Shown piece after piece: positions 54,765-63,012 of a stretch of 64,000 nucleotides of DNA. The stretch comes from JAOARY01 sp045345765 (GTDB lineage: Bacteria > Bacillota > Clostridia > Peptostreptococcales > Peptostreptococcaceae): positions 434,001 to 498,000 of the forward strand of contig CP148265.1 of NCBI GenBank assembly GCA_045345765.1. Reading direction: 5' to 3'. How positions within the stretch are numbered: the first letter of the stretch is position 1; every line of letters begins with the position of its first letter. The translations under genes and the position numbers were made by a program. The notes beneath the pieces were generated by a model. It saw only the letters and a list, made by a program, of their open reading frames with translations. It did no database searches and had not been told where the DNA came from.

Positions 54765-56390
54765 ATGAAAACTTATATTTTTGGGCATAAAAACACAGAT
54801 ACAGATTCAATGACTTCGTCGATCGCCCTATCGTACTTAAAGAACCAATTAGGTGAAAACACGGTTCCTTGCACATTAGATAAAATAAATAAGGAATCTC
54901 AATTTATATTAGACTATTTCAATCTAAAAACACCTATGGTACTTGATAATGTAAAAACTCAAGTAAAAGATTCTAATTATAACAAATTTGAAGGACTTAA
55001 TCCAAATTCATCAATATTAGAAGCTTTTAATACTATGATTAAAAATAATTTTAGAATATTACCAATTGTAGATGATACTAATGTATTAAAAGGTCTTATT
55101 ACAATGAAAGATATCGCAATGTCTTTAACTGATGAAAAATTATATTCTAAATTAAATACATCTTTAGAAAATATAAAAAATACTTTAGATGGTGAAATAC
55201 TAATAGATGGAAACAAACCTTCTAATGGCGAAATCGTAATTGGTGCTTTTTATAAAGATACTTTAGAAAAAGCAGATAAATTAAATAACGATACTATACT
55301 AATAGTTGGAGATAGATATGATATTATAGAATTAGCAATAGCTAATAAAGTAAATACAATAGTAGTAACTGGAGGATTAACTCCACCTAAAGATTTACTT
55401 GAGGATGCGAGTAAAAATAATATCAATGTTGTAAGAACACCTAAAGATACTTATACAACATCTCAATTAGTTAAACAAAGTAATTTTATCTCCTCAATAA
55501 TGAAAGTAGATGAAATTATCTCATTTAGAGAATACTCTTATTTAGAAGATGTTAAAGAAATGATGAAAAACCAAAAACATTCTAATTATCCTGTTGTAGA
55601 TAAAGATAATAGATATTTAGGTTTTATAAATAGAAGCAATATCTTAAACCCAGATAAGAAAAAAGTTATATTAGTTGACCACAATGAATACAAACAAAGT
55701 GTTGAAGGTCTTGAAGATGCTGATATACTTGAAATTATAGATCATCATAAATTAGGTGATATATCAACTTCTAAACCAATAAGCTTTAGAAATGTTCCTG
55801 TCGGTAGTACATGTACAATAGTATATGGTCTTTATAGAGAATACGGAATTGAAATACCAAAGGAAATCGCAGGAGTTTTAATATCTGGTATATTATCAGA
55901 TACATTAGTATTAAAATCGCCTACAGCAACTAAGGTTGATGAAGTTGCTATAAAGGAATTAAGCAAAATACTTGATTTGGATTATGAAAAATATGCTCTT
56001 GAAATGTTCAAGGCTGGAACTTCTATTGAAGGAGATTCTATATCTTCTATAGTATTTAGAGATTTTAAAGAATTTTCTATATTAGATAATAAGGTTGGTA
56101 TCGGACAAATATTCACATTGGATATTGACTCAGTTGAAAAGAGAAAAGATGAAATGATTAAATATATAGAAAATGTATGTGAGGAACAAGAATTTAAAAT
56201 GATTTTAGTTGTTGTTACTGATATATTAAAGAACGGTTCTTATATATATTTTAATGAATCTGCCACACCTTATATCAAAGCTGCTTACGGACAAGATGCT
56301 AAACTAGGTACTTTTATAGAAGACGCTGTATCAAGAAAGAAACAATTTGTTCCAAATGTAACTGATGCATTTGAAGCATTAGAAAAATAA
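54765..56390 (+). CDS. ppaC: CBS/DRTGG-domain manganese-dependent inorganic pyrophosphatase (family II)
   Basis: 541 residues, long form. The catalytic DHH part begins MKTYIFGHKNTDTDS (metal motif, residues 7-15) and is interrupted at about residue 65 by a regulatory insert of CBS, DRTGG and CBS domains (to ~300). It then resumes with VLVDHNE-like VILVDHNEYKQ, EIIDHHKLGD and the DHHA2 domain ending SRKKQFVP. It hydrolyses pyrophosphate, and adenine nucleotides bind the CBS domains to tune activity. GGAGG ribosome binding site. It is convergent with pduL across a hairpin. Confidence 0.93.
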   Translation: MKTYIFGHKNTDTDSMTSSIALSYLKNQLGENTVPCTLDKINKESQFILDYFNLKTPMVLDNVKTQVKDSNYNKFEGLNPNSSILEAFNTMIKNNFRILPIVDDTNVLKGLITMKDIAMSLTDEKLYSKLNTSLENIKNTLDGEILIDGNKPSNGEIVIGAFYKDTLEKADKLNNDTILIVGDRYDIIELAIANKVNTIVVTGGLTPPKDLLEDASKNNINVVRTPKDTYTTSQLVKQSNFISSIMKVDEIISFREYSYLEDVKEMMKNQKHSNYPVVDKDNRYLGFINRSNILNPDKKKVILVDHNEYKQSVEGLEDADILEIIDHHKLGDISTSKPISFRNVPVGSTCTIVYGLYREYGIEIPKEIAGVLISGILSDTLVLKSPTATKVDEVAIKELSKILDLDYEKYALEMFKAGTSIEGDSISSIVFRDFKEFSILDNKVGIGQIFTLDIDSVEKRKDEMIKYIENVCEEQEFKMILVVVTDILKNGSYIYFNESATPYIKAAYGQDAKLGTFIEDAVSRKKQFVPNVTDAFEALEK

Positions 56391-56393
56391 AAC

Positions 56394-56429
56394 AAAAAAA
56401 ATCGTAGATTATATCTACGATTTTTTTTA
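56394..56429. terminator. Bidirectional terminator between ppaC and pduL
   Basis: ATCGTAGAT/ATCTACGAT stem (56401-56421), with A7 on the left and T8 on the right, suits both convergent genes. Confidence 0.88.
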
Positions 56430-56441
56430 TTTATTTAAAAC

Positions 56442-57011
56442 TTAGTATTTTATTAATTCTACCATAGTTCCGTTAGCAACACCTGAAGCATTACCTTCTT
56501 CTAAATCAACATGCATTTCTAATGCAAATGAAGGAGATACTCTAACTAATACATTTTCAAATATTAGTCCTCTTTGTCCTTCTGTTTTTATCTTAACTCT
56601 TTCTTTGTCTTCTACACCAAACTTAGCAGCATCATCAGTGTGCATGTGTATATGTCTAGCTGCAACAATAACACCTTTTTCTAATTCTACTTCACCTTTA
56701 GGTCCTATTATTTTAACTCCTGGAGTACCATCTATATCACCAGAATCTCTTATTGGTGCTTTTATTCCTAAAGCTCTTGCATCTGCTAAAGATACTTCTA
56801 TTTGAGTTACACCTCTAGCTGGTCCTAAAACTCTAACTCTTTTTAAAGTTCCCTTTGGACCTTCTATATCTACAACTTCTTCACATGCATATTGTCCAGG
56901 TTGAGATAAATCTTTCTTTACTGTTAATTCATAGTTTGCTCCAAATAGAGTTTCTATATCTGCCTTGCTTAAATGTAAATGCTTATTTGATAAAGCTATT
57001 GGTAATTTCAT
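56442..57011 (-). CDS. pduL: Phosphate propanoyltransferase / phosphotransacylase (PduL family)
   Basis: 189 residues. Two PduL domains with metal-binding histidines: NKHLHLS (9-15) and AARHIHMHTDDA (~115-126). PduL interconverts acyl-CoA (acetyl or propionyl) and acyl-phosphate. There is no microcompartment-targeting N-terminal extension and no shell genes nearby, so it most likely serves as the housekeeping acetyl-CoA to acetyl-phosphate enzyme in place of Pta. AGGAGGTTTTT ribosome binding site; monocistronic. Confidence 0.92.
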   Translation of the reverse strand: MKLPIALSNKHLHLSKADIETLFGANYELTVKKDLSQPGQYACEEVVDIEGPKGTLKRVRVLGPARGVTQIEVSLADARALGIKAPIRDSGDIDGTPGVKIIGPKGEVELEKGVIVAARHIHMHTDDAAKFGVEDKERVKIKTEGQRGLIFENVLVRVSPSFALEMHVDLEEGNASGVANGTMVELIKY

Positions 57012-57107
57012 TTAAAAACCTCCTAAAAATTTCTCGATAAAACTATTATACTACTTTTCAATTAAAAATCAAATAAACTAGATAATTTTATTTAATTTAT
57101 ATAATTT

Positions 57108-57671
57108 TTAATTTTCTATAATTTTTAACATATTCTTTAAAGAATCGTTTATCATATTAAAATCAACCATATTTTCATCTGTGTTATCATAATAAAACGA
57201 TGATATTAATTTTGTATTTATCGCTCTAAAGAAAAAATCCATCGGGATTTGAAGTCCTAAAAACTGAGTTTTGTAGGACTTCGAACCACCCACAGCATAC
57301 AAAAAACCGTTTCTTTTTTTATCTCTATCTATAAGAGATTTATTGTGTATATATTTACTAGAATATATTGCTTGTAATCTATCTATTATGAGTTTTAATT
57401 TGGCTGGGACACTATCAAAATAAACAGGTGATATAACTATACAACCATTTGACTCATCAAATTCTTTATACAGATTTTTTAAATCATCATCCTTTACACA
57501 GCCTAATTTATACTTACAATAACCACAATCATCGCAAAATTCTAATTTCATATCTCTTATATTATATAATTTATATTCTATATTATTATTTTTTAATAAA
57601 TTTATTATTTCATCTCTTATAAAGTCGCAGTTCTTATCTTTCCTGGGACTTGAATTCATAATCATATACAT
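57108..57671 (-). CDS. Flavodoxin-like NADPH-dependent FMN reductase / iron-sulfur flavoprotein
   Basis: 187 residues from the ATG at 57671. Several ATGs cluster here; this one best fits the AGGTG ribosome binding site, and the frame is open to 57680. Flavodoxin-fold FMN-binding start NSSPRK, then CDDCGYCKYKLGC (four cysteines, about residues 45-57), as in iron-sulfur flavoproteins and the YwqN/FMN reductase group, and SPVYFDSVPAKLK. It overlaps the end of the upstream phosphatase gene by ~38 bp, so the two are translationally coupled. The electron partner is unknown. Confidence 0.83.
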   Translation of the reverse strand: MYMIMNSSPRKDKNCDFIRDEIINLLKNNNIEYKLYNIRDMKLEFCDDCGYCKYKLGCVKDDDLKNLYKEFDESNGCIVISPVYFDSVPAKLKLIIDRLQAIYSSKYIHNKSLIDRDKKRNGFLYAVGGSKSYKTQFLGLQIPMDFFFRAINTKLISSFYYDNTDENMVDFNMINDSLKNMLKIIEN

Positions 57672-59514
57672 CATTAACACCTATTTCGTAATTTCCATTC
57701 TTTTTTAGAAGCATCAATATAAAATCATCTTCTAAGTTTTCTCTTCCAGTAAAGTCTACAATCTCTCTTTTAAATTTTTCATAAATAATATCACTACTTA
57801 GATGAAAGCTCTCAAGTAAAAACATCTTTAGTCTTTCAATGCCATATTGTTCTGCAAATTCATTTTCTGCTTCTATTATTCCATCTGTATAAAACGCTAC
57901 AATTTCATATTCATCAAGTTCATATTCATGTTCTTCATATTCTGTTGTTTCAAATATACCAATAGGCATACCCTCTTCTACATCTAACTCTTCTATTATA
58001 TAATCATTATTTATTTTTTTAATCCCAATAGGAAAATGATGACCTGCATTAGCCGATATTATTTTATTTTTAATTGTATCAACAATAGCAATTCTTGAGG
58101 TTGCAAATATATTTACATTATCAAAATCACTAAATAACACTTTATTCATCTGAGTTAGAACCGCAGAACAAGAATTTCCTTGTATCAAAAGTGTCTTTAG
58201 TACACCTTTTATCATAGCTGAAAAATAATTTGAAAGTATACCATGACCCATTACATCTGTTAGGAATATCGCTACCTTAGTCGGAGACAGTTTCATTATC
58301 TTACAAAAATCTCCACCAATATGTTTTGACGGTCTATGATAAAAACTTATTTCTCCTAAATTCTCTAAATATATTTTATTATCACTCATTATAAGTTTTT
58401 GTTGTTTTGATGCTATTTCTAATTCTTTTTGCATAAGTTTATGTTCTAATATATCCTGGGAATTTATATACATTTGCAAAGCTATAACTATTTGATTTGC
58501 AAATATATTTAATATCGTAAGATCTTCATTTATATATTTCTTACCATTTGCAGCCATTATATAACCTATGACTTGATCATTTTTTTTAAGCTTATAATAT
58601 ATAAACGACTCTATAAATTCATCATTTTCAATATTATTATCTTCTATAAATGCTTTTGTTTCTTTGTAATTATAATAATTTCCTTCATCATCAAGGTTTA
58701 TCTTTATACTTTCTAACACAAATTCAAAAACATTTAACATATCCATTTCTTTACCATATTGGCTAAATCTTTGTGTTTTTAATTTTTCATCTTTTAATAA
58801 TACTATCGCACTTTCACTATTTGTTATCTTACAAAGCTGGCTACTAACTAAATCTAAGAAACTATCAATTCCTTTATTTTTGTATAATTCTATAGTAGCT
58901 TCATTTATATATGATACAGAAGATCTTAATCTGTCTATAATTTTATTAGTATGATTATTATTATTTGTTATCTCTAAAGAAAAACCTATTATAAATGATA
59001 TAGTATTAATAAAATCAATATCTTCCTTATCCAATGTATCTCCATCATCTAAATAGCATGTTATAAAACCTAAAACATCATTATTTATCATAAATGGAAC
59101 AATTAAAGAACCTTTATAGCCTAAACACTTAGCCATAAATCTATCTTTCTTTGCTCTTTCATCTGTATATACATCTTCTATAAATACAATTTTCTTTTCA
59201 TTAATTGCATCATGAATATATTCAGGATATTTCGAAAATTCAATCTTATATATGTCTTTTTGATACTTACTTATATCTGGAATTTTTTTTACTGTAGATT
59301 CAAAGATTTTTCCAAGGGTTTTTGTGCAAATAAGGTATGATGTATTTCGGTTATTTTTAGATATAATATTTATGCAAGCTTTATTGGGGTGTACAATTGA
59401 AAGCATCTTGTCCAAAATCTTATCTTTTACAAGAAAAAAATTCTTAGATTTTGTTACCAAATCTATAATTTCTAAAATTATCTTAAATTTGTCAGAACGA
59501 CAGTATTTACTCAT
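57634..59514 (-). CDS. SpoIIE/RsbU-type PP2C serine phosphatase with GAF sensor domains
   Basis: 626 residues, cytoplasmic. Two GAF-like domains occupy about 10-175 and 190-345; a coiled linker (~345-380) leads to the SpoIIE phosphatase domain (~385-620) with metal-site motifs SKHIGGDFCK, TDVMGHG, ANAGHHFP and FYTDGIIEA. RsbU-type enzymes dephosphorylate an anti-sigma factor antagonist in stress signalling. No such partner is in the window. The ATG has a CAGGAGG ribosome binding site. Its 3' end overlaps the flavin reductase gene. Confidence 0.9.
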   Translation of the reverse strand: MSKYCRSDKFKIILEIIDLVTKSKNFFLVKDKILDKMLSIVHPNKACINIISKNNRNTSYLICTKTLGKIFESTVKKIPDISKYQKDIYKIEFSKYPEYIHDAINEKKIVFIEDVYTDERAKKDRFMAKCLGYKGSLIVPFMINNDVLGFITCYLDDGDTLDKEDIDFINTISFIIGFSLEITNNNNHTNKIIDRLRSSVSYINEATIELYKNKGIDSFLDLVSSQLCKITNSESAIVLLKDEKLKTQRFSQYGKEMDMLNVFEFVLESIKINLDDEGNYYNYKETKAFIEDNNIENDEFIESFIYYKLKKNDQVIGYIMAANGKKYINEDLTILNIFANQIVIALQMYINSQDILEHKLMQKELEIASKQQKLIMSDNKIYLENLGEISFYHRPSKHIGGDFCKIMKLSPTKVAIFLTDVMGHGILSNYFSAMIKGVLKTLLIQGNSCSAVLTQMNKVLFSDFDNVNIFATSRIAIVDTIKNKIISANAGHHFPIGIKKINNDYIIEELDVEEGMPIGIFETTEYEEHEYELDEYEIVAFYTDGIIEAENEFAEQYGIERLKMFLLESFHLSSDIIYEKFKREIVDFTGRENLEDDFILMLLKKNGNYEIGVNDVYDYEFKSQER

Positions 59515-59928
59515 TTTTTTACCTCCTGGAAAAATTACATCTGTTCTTATTATTTATATTAGTAAAAATTTAAGCAAATTAAATCTTAATATTTGTAATA
59601 ATACAATATAATCTATATCTCCATTTTAGCATTTTTATCTACTCTTAACAAGAAATTTGAATTTTATTTAATATATATTTGTTGTAAACACTCTATTATG
59701 AATAAATTATTATATAGTAATTTATAATGTAATGATAATTTAGAAAAATACACCAAATATATTGCAAAAAGTTAAAATAATATAAATAAAATTTGATTTA
59801 TAATTATGTATAAATTATTTTAAAACCATAAGTAAATCTAATTGATTCTAATTATCAAAATAATTTTTATTAATAAAAAAGGTATCTATATGTATTAATA
59901 TACATATAGATACCTTTAATTTATTATT
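59515..59928 (-). other. 414-bp AT-rich gap between the phosphatase gene and hpt
   Basis: Apart from the hpt terminator at 59875-59917, I see no gene, repeat or RNA element here. The phosphatase promoter must lie in its left part, but no -35/-10 pair with good spacing stands out. Confidence 0.5.
59875..59917 (-). terminator. Terminator of hpt
   Basis: An 18-bp perfect stem (AAAGGTATCTATATGTAT at 59878-59895 with its complement at 59900-59917) is followed by a T run on the minus strand. Confidence 0.88.
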
Positions 59929-60447
59929 TTACGCTTCTACTAAGCTTATATATGGTAAATTTCTATATTTTTCTTTACAATCAATTCCATACCCAACTAT
60001 AAATTTGTCTGGTACTTCAAATCCAACAAAATCTGCTTTTACTTCACATTTTCTTTTTTGAGGTTTGTCTAATAAAGTACATATCTTTAAAGATTTTGGC
60101 TTTCTTGATAATAAGTTTTGTGATAAATAATGAAGAGTAAGACCTGTATCTATTATATCTTCTACGATTAATATATTCTTATTTTCTATTTCCATATCTA
60201 AATCTTTAAGAATTTTTACAGTCCCCGAACTTTGTGTAGACATTCCATAACTAGAAACAGCCATAAAATCTAGGTACACATCCCCTTTTATATTTTTAAG
60301 TAAATCCGATGCAAACATAAAAGCACCTTTTAAGACTACTATCATTATAAATTCTTCGCCATCATAAACTTTATCAATTTCTAAAGCTATTTCTTTTACT
60401 TTATCTTCTAATTGTTTTTCATCAATCAATTTATTTTCGATATTCAA
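59929..60447 (-). CDS. hpt: Hypoxanthine-guanine phosphoribosyltransferase
   Basis: 172 residues with the PRPP-binding signature LIVEDIIDTGLTL (~95-107), VVLKGAFMF (~37-45) and FVGFEVPDKFIVGYGID near the C-terminus. It salvages hypoxanthine and guanine to IMP and GMP. Ribosome binding site GGAGG about 8 bases upstream of the ATG. Monocistronic, with a strong terminator. Confidence 0.95.
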   Translation of the reverse strand: MNIENKLIDEKQLEDKVKEIALEIDKVYDGEEFIMIVVLKGAFMFASDLLKNIKGDVYLDFMAVSSYGMSTQSSGTVKILKDLDMEIENKNILIVEDIIDTGLTLHYLSQNLLSRKPKSLKICTLLDKPQKRKCEVKADFVGFEVPDKFIVGYGIDCKEKYRNLPYISLVEA

Positions 60448-60737
60448 AACAATAACCTCCTTGATTTTCTGTTATATTACTAAAAACTATATTAAGGATT
60501 ATAACATAAGATTATATAAAATGCGAATATTTTTTTATTTTTTATGTTTATTTTTCGTATTTTTCGTATTTTTAGTTTTTTGATAATATTTTTTATTAAT
60601 ATATTAAATTCATTTATTATTTTTATTTTTAATAAAAAATAGTATAATCTATATGTATTAAAATTATAATATATAGTATAATTGATACCAAAAATATTAT
60701 ATTTTAATAAGTATAATAATATCGGGAGGTAAAAAAA

Positions 60738-61808
60738 TTGAACAATCACGGTGCAAATATTTATGAACTATCTAAAAATCTAAATGTTACAAAATCTCAA
60801 ATTAAAGACTTTAGTTCTAATGTAAATCCACTTGGTATTAGTAAAAAAGCCCTTAATAATCTAAAAAATAATATAGATATGATTAGTATGTATCCAGATC
60901 CTAATTATATAAATTTAAAAAAAGCGATTTCAACATATAATAATTGTTCTTTTGATAATATAATACTTGGAAATGGAGCTACTGAATTAATCTCTGCATT
61001 TATAAAATCTTTTAATTTTAAAAACTCTGCATTAATTTATCCATGCTATTCTGAGTATGAAAAAGAGTTAAATAAACAAAACATACATATAAATAAGTAC
61101 ATTTTAAATGAAAATAATGATTTTGAATTAGATTTAAATGAATTTGATAATTTTATAAAATCTAATAACAGTGATTTAGTTATTATTTGTAATCCAAATA
61201 ATCCAACAGGTTCTTTTTTAACTGATAAAGATATTGAATATCTTATAAAAAATAATCCAAATTCTTTATTTATGATAGATGAAACTTATATAGAATTTTC
61301 ACTTAAAAAAACTAGCGGATATCTTACTGATTCATATTCAAATATTTTTGTCATTAAAGGAAGTTCTAAATTTTTTTCTGCTCCTGGAATAAGACTTGGA
61401 TATGGGATTTTTTCTAACAAGGAGGGTATAAATAAAATAAATAAACATATATATCCTTGGAATATAAATATATTTGCACAATTACTAGGTGAAATCATGT
61501 TTTTAGACGAAGAATATATAGATAGTACTAAATTATATATTCAAAAAGAAAAAGATAAGTTGTTAAAATTCCTTAAATCAAAAAAAGAACTAAAAATATA
61601 TGATAGTTCTTCTAATTTTATACTTATAAAAATTTTAAAAGAAGATATGAACTCTTCATCCTTATACAATAGATTAATAAAAGACTATATTGCTATAAGA
61701 GATTGTTCTTCTTTTGAACCTTTAGATAATAGTTATTTTAGAATATGTGTCTTGGATAATGATAGCAATGATTTGTTAATAACTAAATTAGATAATATAT
61801 TTAATTAA
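60738..61808 (+). CDS. CobD/HisC-like PLP-dependent aminotransferase-fold enzyme
   Basis: 356 residues, fold-type I. The N-terminus (NHGANIYELSK...IKDFSSNVNPLGIS) is that of CobD L-threonine-O-3-phosphate decarboxylases. Other motifs: ICNPNNPTG (~150-158), MIDETYIEF, and the PLP lysine in VIKGSSKFFSAPGIRLGYG (~211-213). The start is TTG with a CGGGAGG site 9 bases upstream. Neither cobalamin nor histidine genes are nearby, so both CobD and histidinol-phosphate aminotransferase activities remain possible. Its stop overlaps the converging DUF1232 gene by 4 bp. Confidence 0.8.
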   Translation: MNNHGANIYELSKNLNVTKSQIKDFSSNVNPLGISKKALNNLKNNIDMISMYPDPNYINLKKAISTYNNCSFDNIILGNGATELISAFIKSFNFKNSALIYPCYSEYEKELNKQNIHINKYILNENNDFELDLNEFDNFIKSNNSDLVIICNPNNPTGSFLTDKDIEYLIKNNPNSLFMIDETYIEFSLKKTSGYLTDSYSNIFVIKGSSKFFSAPGIRLGYGIFSNKEGINKINKHIYPWNINIFAQLLGEIMFLDEEYIDSTKLYIQKEKDKLLKFLKSKKELKIYDSSSNFILIKILKEDMNSSSLYNRLIKDYIAIRDCSSFEPLDNSYFRICVLDNDSNDLLITKLDNIFN

Positions 61809-62209
61809 TCTTTATTTATGTTTTTAAATTCATCATTATTTGATTCATCATTATTTGGTTCATCTGATTCATATTCATTAATATCTGCTTTATTAGTATC
61901 TACTTTATAATCTGTAATATCTATAACTTTATTTTCTTTAATATTTTTATTTTTAAAAATTTCATAATTAGCAATAATTTCATTCATACTTAAAAGTAAA
62001 AAGGCAAATACAGTTAAATCATCTAAAAAACCAAAACCAAGTACTATTTCAGGTATTAAATCAATTGGTGATATAAAATATATAAATGATATTACTATAA
62101 AAACCAAAGCTTTTAATCTCTCTTTTAATATATATGTATTATCATTTAAAAGAGAGATTAATACATTCATTTTTTTCAACACTTGTATCATTTTTTTTAT
62201 ATTATTCAA
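61805..62209 (-). CDS. DUF1232 (YkvA-like) membrane protein
   Basis: 134 residues starting at TTG 62209 with AAAGGGTGAAG 5-8 bases upstream. A longer frame to 62275 would overlap the divergent Nudix gene and has no ribosome binding site. The DUF1232 core is clear: FIYFISPIDLIPE followed by GFLDDL (~45-70), with two membrane segments. The C-terminal ~55 residues are acidic, with Asp/Asn/Glu/Ser-rich quasi-repeats (ESDEPNNDESNNDE). The function of the family is unknown. Confidence 0.8.
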   Translation of the reverse strand: MNNIKKMIQVLKKMNVLISLLNDNTYILKERLKALVFIVISFIYFISPIDLIPEIVLGFGFLDDLTVFAFLLLSMNEIIANYEIFKNKNIKENKVIDITDYKVDTNKADINEYESDEPNNDESNNDEFKNINKD

Positions 62210-62255
62210 AATAACTTCACCCTTTCTCTTTTTAATCAACCTTAGGAGGTCTATA

Positions 62256-62900
62256 ATGATTAATAAAATAAACAAATTATTTAAAGATTTTAATAATTAT
62301 ATACATGGACATGAAAAAATGTTTGTATCTTCAGTATTAGTTCCACTTATACAAAAAGATGATGAATTATACCTATTATTTCAAAGACGTTCCTATAGTA
62401 TGGATGCTCAACCAGGAGAAATATCCTTTCCTGGAGGGAAAAATGAAGAATTTGATAAAAACCATGAAGAAACTGCAATTAGAGAAACTTGTGAAGAATT
62501 AGGTGTCAAAAGCGAGAATATAAATATAATCTGTCCTTTAGATATATTTGTAGCTCCTTTTAATTTAATTATCAATCCTTATTTAGGTTATATAAGTGAT
62601 ATAGGTGATATTGATAAATTAAATATAAACAAAGATGAAGTTGACCATTTATTTTTGGTTCCAATTAAATATTTTTTAGAAAATGAACCAACGTTATATC
62701 AAACCAAAATTGAAATTATACCAGATAAATCATTTCCTTATCATCTTACCCCAAATAAAGAAAATTATAAATTTAAAAGCGGAAAATATGATGTTTATTT
62801 CTATGAATATAATGGTTATGTAATTTGGGGGATAACTGCAAAAATAATTAAAAATTTTATAGATATTTATAAGAATTTTTTGGATGATAAAACTAAATAA
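62256..62900 (+). CDS. Nudix hydrolase, CoA pyrophosphatase type
   Basis: 214 residues. The NuCoA motif LLFQRRSYSMDAQPGEISFPGG (~42-63; only the pattern matters) precedes the Nudix box GGK...EETAIRETCEELGV, the form found in NUDT7/NUDT8-type enzymes, which cleave CoA to 3',5'-ADP and 4'-phosphopantetheine. Ribosome binding site TAGGAGG. It is divergent from the DUF1232 gene with under 50 bp between starts, so promoters overlap. Convergent with cinA. Confidence 0.88.
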   Translation: MINKINKLFKDFNNYIHGHEKMFVSSVLVPLIQKDDELYLLFQRRSYSMDAQPGEISFPGGKNEEFDKNHEETAIRETCEELGVKSENINIICPLDIFVAPFNLIINPYLGYISDIGDIDKLNINKDEVDHLFLVPIKYFLENEPTLYQTKIEIIPDKSFPYHLTPNKENYKFKSGKYDVYFYEYNGYVIWGITAKIIKNFIDIYKNFLDDKTK

Positions 62901-62955
62901 AAATAATTTTTTTAGTTTGCTTTATTTTTATATTAATTTAAAATTTATATTTATA

Positions 62956-63004
62956 AAAAAACTGTCAAAAATGATTTTTGGGTTATTTTTGACAGTTTTT
63001 TTTT
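62956..63004. terminator. Bidirectional terminator between the Nudix gene and cinA
   Basis: AAAAAACTGTCAAAAAT (62956-62972) pairs with ATTTTTGACAGTTTTTT (62985-63001), with A- and T-rich flanks. Confidence 0.85.
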
Positions 63005-63012
63005 GTATTATT

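Noticed and set aside
60492..60749. Minus-strand 85-codon frame upstream of the CobD-like gene
   Set aside because: Composition is Ile/Tyr/Asn/Phe/Lys from extreme AT content, with no ribosome binding site; it overlaps the CobD-like start.
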